Source: Argopecten irradians (Eukaryota; Mollusca; Bivalvia; Pectinida; Pectinidae). From it: DNA of 64,000 nt. The translations under genes and the position numbers were made by a program. Of this stretch, positions 37,811 through 64,000 are shown in pieces; within the stretch, counting starts at the first letter, position 1, and each line of letters starts with the position of its first letter. Location of the stretch: contig NC_091142.1 in the NCBI RefSeq assembly GCF_041381155.1, positions 10,535,340 through 10,599,339 of the forward strand. The letters run 5' to 3'. The notes beneath the pieces are model-generated. The model did not search any database. It saw only the letters and a list, made by a program, of their open reading frames with translations, and had not been told where the DNA came from.

Positions 37811-39948
37811 CAAACACAACACATTACCCCAATCGACCGTTTATAACACCCTTACAATGAAATGACCAGTAATGCTATGGAGTCAAGAACTCCAATATTT
37901 CTCTTTAAGAAAAACAGTAGACTGCCAACTGAACTAGTGTGACAAATTATGAAATCATTCCCGATACGCCAATGGTTATGATAACATACACTCTATTTAG
38001 AAGAAAGAGACAGTAAATTCAAATCAAATGGCCTACTTATTTTCCGTTCTTCTAAGAAGAGAAATCTTCTCAAAAGATCTCCCAAATTTAAAAGCTTAAA
38101 TAAGTAGATGAACTACATATCGAATGAATGGAAGTAATATTCTAGAAATAGAAGATGGCAATTCAACTTAGGCTGCGGCATATTCAGGATGTAATGAAGC
38201 TTACTTCAAGGTTTTGTTGAGCAAGGGTGTTATACTTTAGGGCAACAAATTATGAATGGACGGATATATTTCAGGCCCTAACACATGTACATTTTAACAT
38301 AACACTTTCACACAAACTTATAAGACTACTTCCCTTAATACTTTAAACATTTGAAAGCACTAAATTCAGGGAGATAACTCACAATCAAGGACAGATAACT
38401 CACAACAAAGGGGAAGTAACTCTCTAGAAAAGTACCGTAAGATTTTAATTTGAACTACAAAAAACTTGAAATAAATAAGATATGGTAGCATAAACTCATT
38501 CACCCCTGAAATTTCAAGTTAGACTGGTATTGTCTTTGATGTAGAAGAGCCTAAATGTGTCTTCCGGGGTAAGTAAGTTAACAGATAAGCATATCGAAGA
38601 ATTATCATTATTCATGATTGGCTATATCTTAATTTTATGAACAATTCTGCAACAATAAATTTCCAGAGCATACAACTAAAAAATTACTAAACTGTAATTT
38701 ATGTTTATTAGGATCATAACTGCTTTTTATTCCAATGTAAATTGTTAAATAAAATTGTGTAGGTGGTACCCAGTGAACAAATCTGTAATATCGGGAGGGA
38801 AGATATTTTACATTAGAGCAATCTTCAATTACAGCTGAATTTAACACTCATATTCACAACTTATTAGGATTTCTTATGAACGTTTTGCAGAACACAATGA
38901 CAGTCTGTAACTTTAAGCACTAGTCCGATGCCCACAACAAGTAATTTTAAGGTTGGACTAGTGCCAATGGTAATGAACTAGTCCAATTGGACAAGTCGCT
39001 CCACAACCGATTAAAATCAGAAACTGTACTAAATTTACAAGATTCAACATGATTTTGTGAAAATTTGTGTTTACCAATGCATCTAGACAGCAACTTGGGT
39101 CGAAAATTGTAATTAAATTGATCATGACTAAAATGCTGAAGCAAAGCAACTGTAAATCTAATTTTGACTAGTGACTAAATAGTTGGACAAGTAAAATTTT
39201 GGGATTTACAAACCCAAATGACTAGCAGCGAAAACAAGTAACGTCACAGACTGCACTGAATCATGACATGTAATTATCACATTTGCTACTAAACAGAAAC
39301 TAAATCTTCAGATTGATCATAAAAAAAGAATATTGTGTCGAAGCTTGTATTGCAAATAACTAAGATTCATCTTTACAAGTGAATTGGTAAAATTAGTTAC
39401 TGCTCTACTGACTACTGAACACCAACTTACTTTCGCTTGCGATTTATTTTTCATGATCAAGTTAAATTTGCATTAGTTAATCTGTGCGAATTGATATCTT
39501 TCACAATACTTACACAACTAAATTCAAATGTATTTTCATTTCATTTTAAATCTGCCAAACTCAATCTCCGCGAAAATGTTTAGAAACAGAAATCGTGAAA
39601 TTTAATTGTCGCGAAAGAAAGTTGGATTGACCAAAAGTATGATTTTCTTTCAATGAGAAGAGGTAGACTCTACTATAGAACTCTCAGGTCATTAATAAAT
39701 TTCCTGGCCTACATAGATAAAAGGGGATTGTCTCTGGCCCTTAATTATGTATGTCTTAAAATTACAATACTGTTATTTTTTCCTTTTTTTTTTCATAGGT
39801 GAAATTCCTCCACCCTGTGCCACCCCTTACCATGTGTGTTTTATCATAACACTTAAAATAAATACAAAAATCAAATGTAAACGGTATTAATAATCTCCAT
39901 ACCATAAAAACACTATTTAAACTTGATAAAGACAAACATTTGGGGTCG
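37811..39948. other. Intergenic and ABCC 3' region
   Basis: No coding exon recognised. On the minus strand, an AATAAA at about 39443-39448, some 500 nt after the ABCC stop, is a candidate poly(A) signal. Around 38915-39240 there are repeated 'ggactagtgcc' / 'gactagtgactaa' words that suggest an old dispersed repeat. Confidence 0.4.
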
Positions 39949-63285
<23,337 letters not shown>

Positions 63286-63307
63286 CTGTCAACAACAAAC
63301 AACTGGC

Positions 63308-63660
63308 ATGAAACAACAAAAATCACGCATGAAACAACAAAAGACAGGCATAAAAATAACAAACGACAGGTATGAAACAACTAACGGCAGATATGAAACA
63401 ACAAACTTCATGCATGAAACACCAAACGTCAGGTATGAAACAACAAACATCAGGCATGAAACGACCAACGTCAGGTATGAAAAAAATGACAGGCATGAAA
63501 CAACAAACCTCAGGCATGAAACATGAAACCTCAGGCATGAAACAACAAACGTCAGACATGGAACAACAAATGTCAGACATGAAACAACAAACTGGACATG
63601 AAATAAAAAAAAATTTGGGATGAAACAACAAACATCAGGCAAGAAACAATGACAAAAATC
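63308..63660. repeat. 21-bp repeat at an ABCC acceptor, about 16 copies
   Basis: Units of the type 'atgaaacaacaaacgtcagg' plus c, more diverged than the arrays at 51953 and 61535. The array begins about 22 bp upstream (in transcript sense) of the acceptor of exon 63168-63285. On the minus strand each unit is a T-rich stretch (GTTTGTTGTTTCATG) like the pyrimidine tract of that acceptor. It fades out by about 63745. Confidence 0.85.
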
Positions 63661-63749
63661 AATAAATATTGGGAAAGAAACAAGAAAAAGTAAGTTATGA
63701 AACAACAACATAGATTGGACATGAAACAACAACAAACAAAAAACAACAA

Positions 63750-64000
63750 ATCCCAGAGGGATCTTGGCGCCCACCAAAGAATGATCTATGTCTGACAACA
63801 GAAAGAGGGATCTTTTCCCTGCTTTTCAAACTTTTACTACATACTATATATGAACCTTGAGAAAGATCTTTTCAGTACTTTCTGAGATATGTAGCAGTAA
63901 CAAACTTCAATTATCAAAATTCAAGATGGCTACCTGTCGATCATCTTGCTGACCGATCTGTCCCAAAATGCAATATGCATAACTAGGGTCGTAGGGGAAC
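63750..64000. mobile_element. Dispersed repeat, cut by window edge
   Basis: Contains 'cccagagggatcttggcgcc', 'tttcagtactttctgagata' and 'aattcaagatggctacctgt'. I recall sequence of this type as a repeat in bivalve genomes, but cannot name the family. It has no coding frame and continues beyond 64000. Confidence 0.45.

Noticed and set aside
63289..63798. 169- and 102-codon cysteine-rich frames on the minus strand
   Set aside because: Product of the imperfect 21-bp array beside an ABCC acceptor; repeated VVSCLTF/CCFMPDV words, no signal peptide or family match.

Overview
This is animal nuclear DNA, most likely from a bivalve mollusc. The genes are intron-rich with GT-AG introns, the DNA between exons is AT-rich, tRNA-derived SINEs and several MITE-like families are scattered throughout, and two composite repeats carry 'aggccc...ctcacctg' type ends that I associate with bivalve genomes. 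The species assignment is inference; I could not run a search.

Three genes can be supported. (1) HIRA, the histone H3.3 chaperone subunit, lies on the minus strand at 5157..25190. I could assemble 27 exons with consistent splice sites and phases, giving 2997 nt including the stop (998 codons): an N-terminal seven-blade WD40 propeller, a Lys/Gln-rich linker, the ASF1-binding B-domain (RRRITP), an AT-hook-like GRPRK stretch and the C-terminal Hira domain. (2) A single-exon class A peptide GPCR lies on the plus strand at 29900..31246 (448 aa). (3) The C-terminal half of an ABCC transporter, closest to the sulfonylurea-receptor type (ABCC8/ABCC9-like), lies on the minus strand from 63285 down to 39949. 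It covers the linker, the second membrane domain and the second nucleotide-binding domain. Its N-terminal half lies beyond the right edge. One exon (51219..51302) has two frame breaks, and a short exon expected just before the Walker A exon was not found.

Layout: 1-5.1 kb is intergenic with a MITE and a 73-bp tandem repeat. 5.1-25.2 kb is HIRA with repeat-filled introns, including a 2-kb composite element at 7.2-9.2 kb. 25.2-29.9 kb is intergenic with a hairpin element and two side-by-side MITEs. 29.9-31.2 kb is the GPCR. 31.2-39.9 kb is intergenic. 39.9-63.3 kb is the ABCC gene, whose introns hold three large tandem arrays (27-bp, 35-bp and 21-bp units). The right edge is a dispersed repeat.

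The most striking pattern is that most of the intronic tandem arrays sit on splice junctions. Several arrays consist of copies of an exon end plus its splice donor: 35-bp units after one ABCC exon (about 110 copies, each with GTAAGT), 21-bp units after another (about 52 copies of the CAG|GTAACT type), 67-bp units after HIRA exon 24 (3 copies) and roughly 100-bp units after a further ABCC exon (3 decaying copies). Others start within a few bases of a donor or acceptor. Independent recurrence of this in two unrelated genes suggests a local process that amplifies exon-intron boundaries. The genes are not obviously functionally related: HIRA acts on chromatin, the GPCR in peptide signalling, and the ABCC protein in membrane transport or channel regulation.
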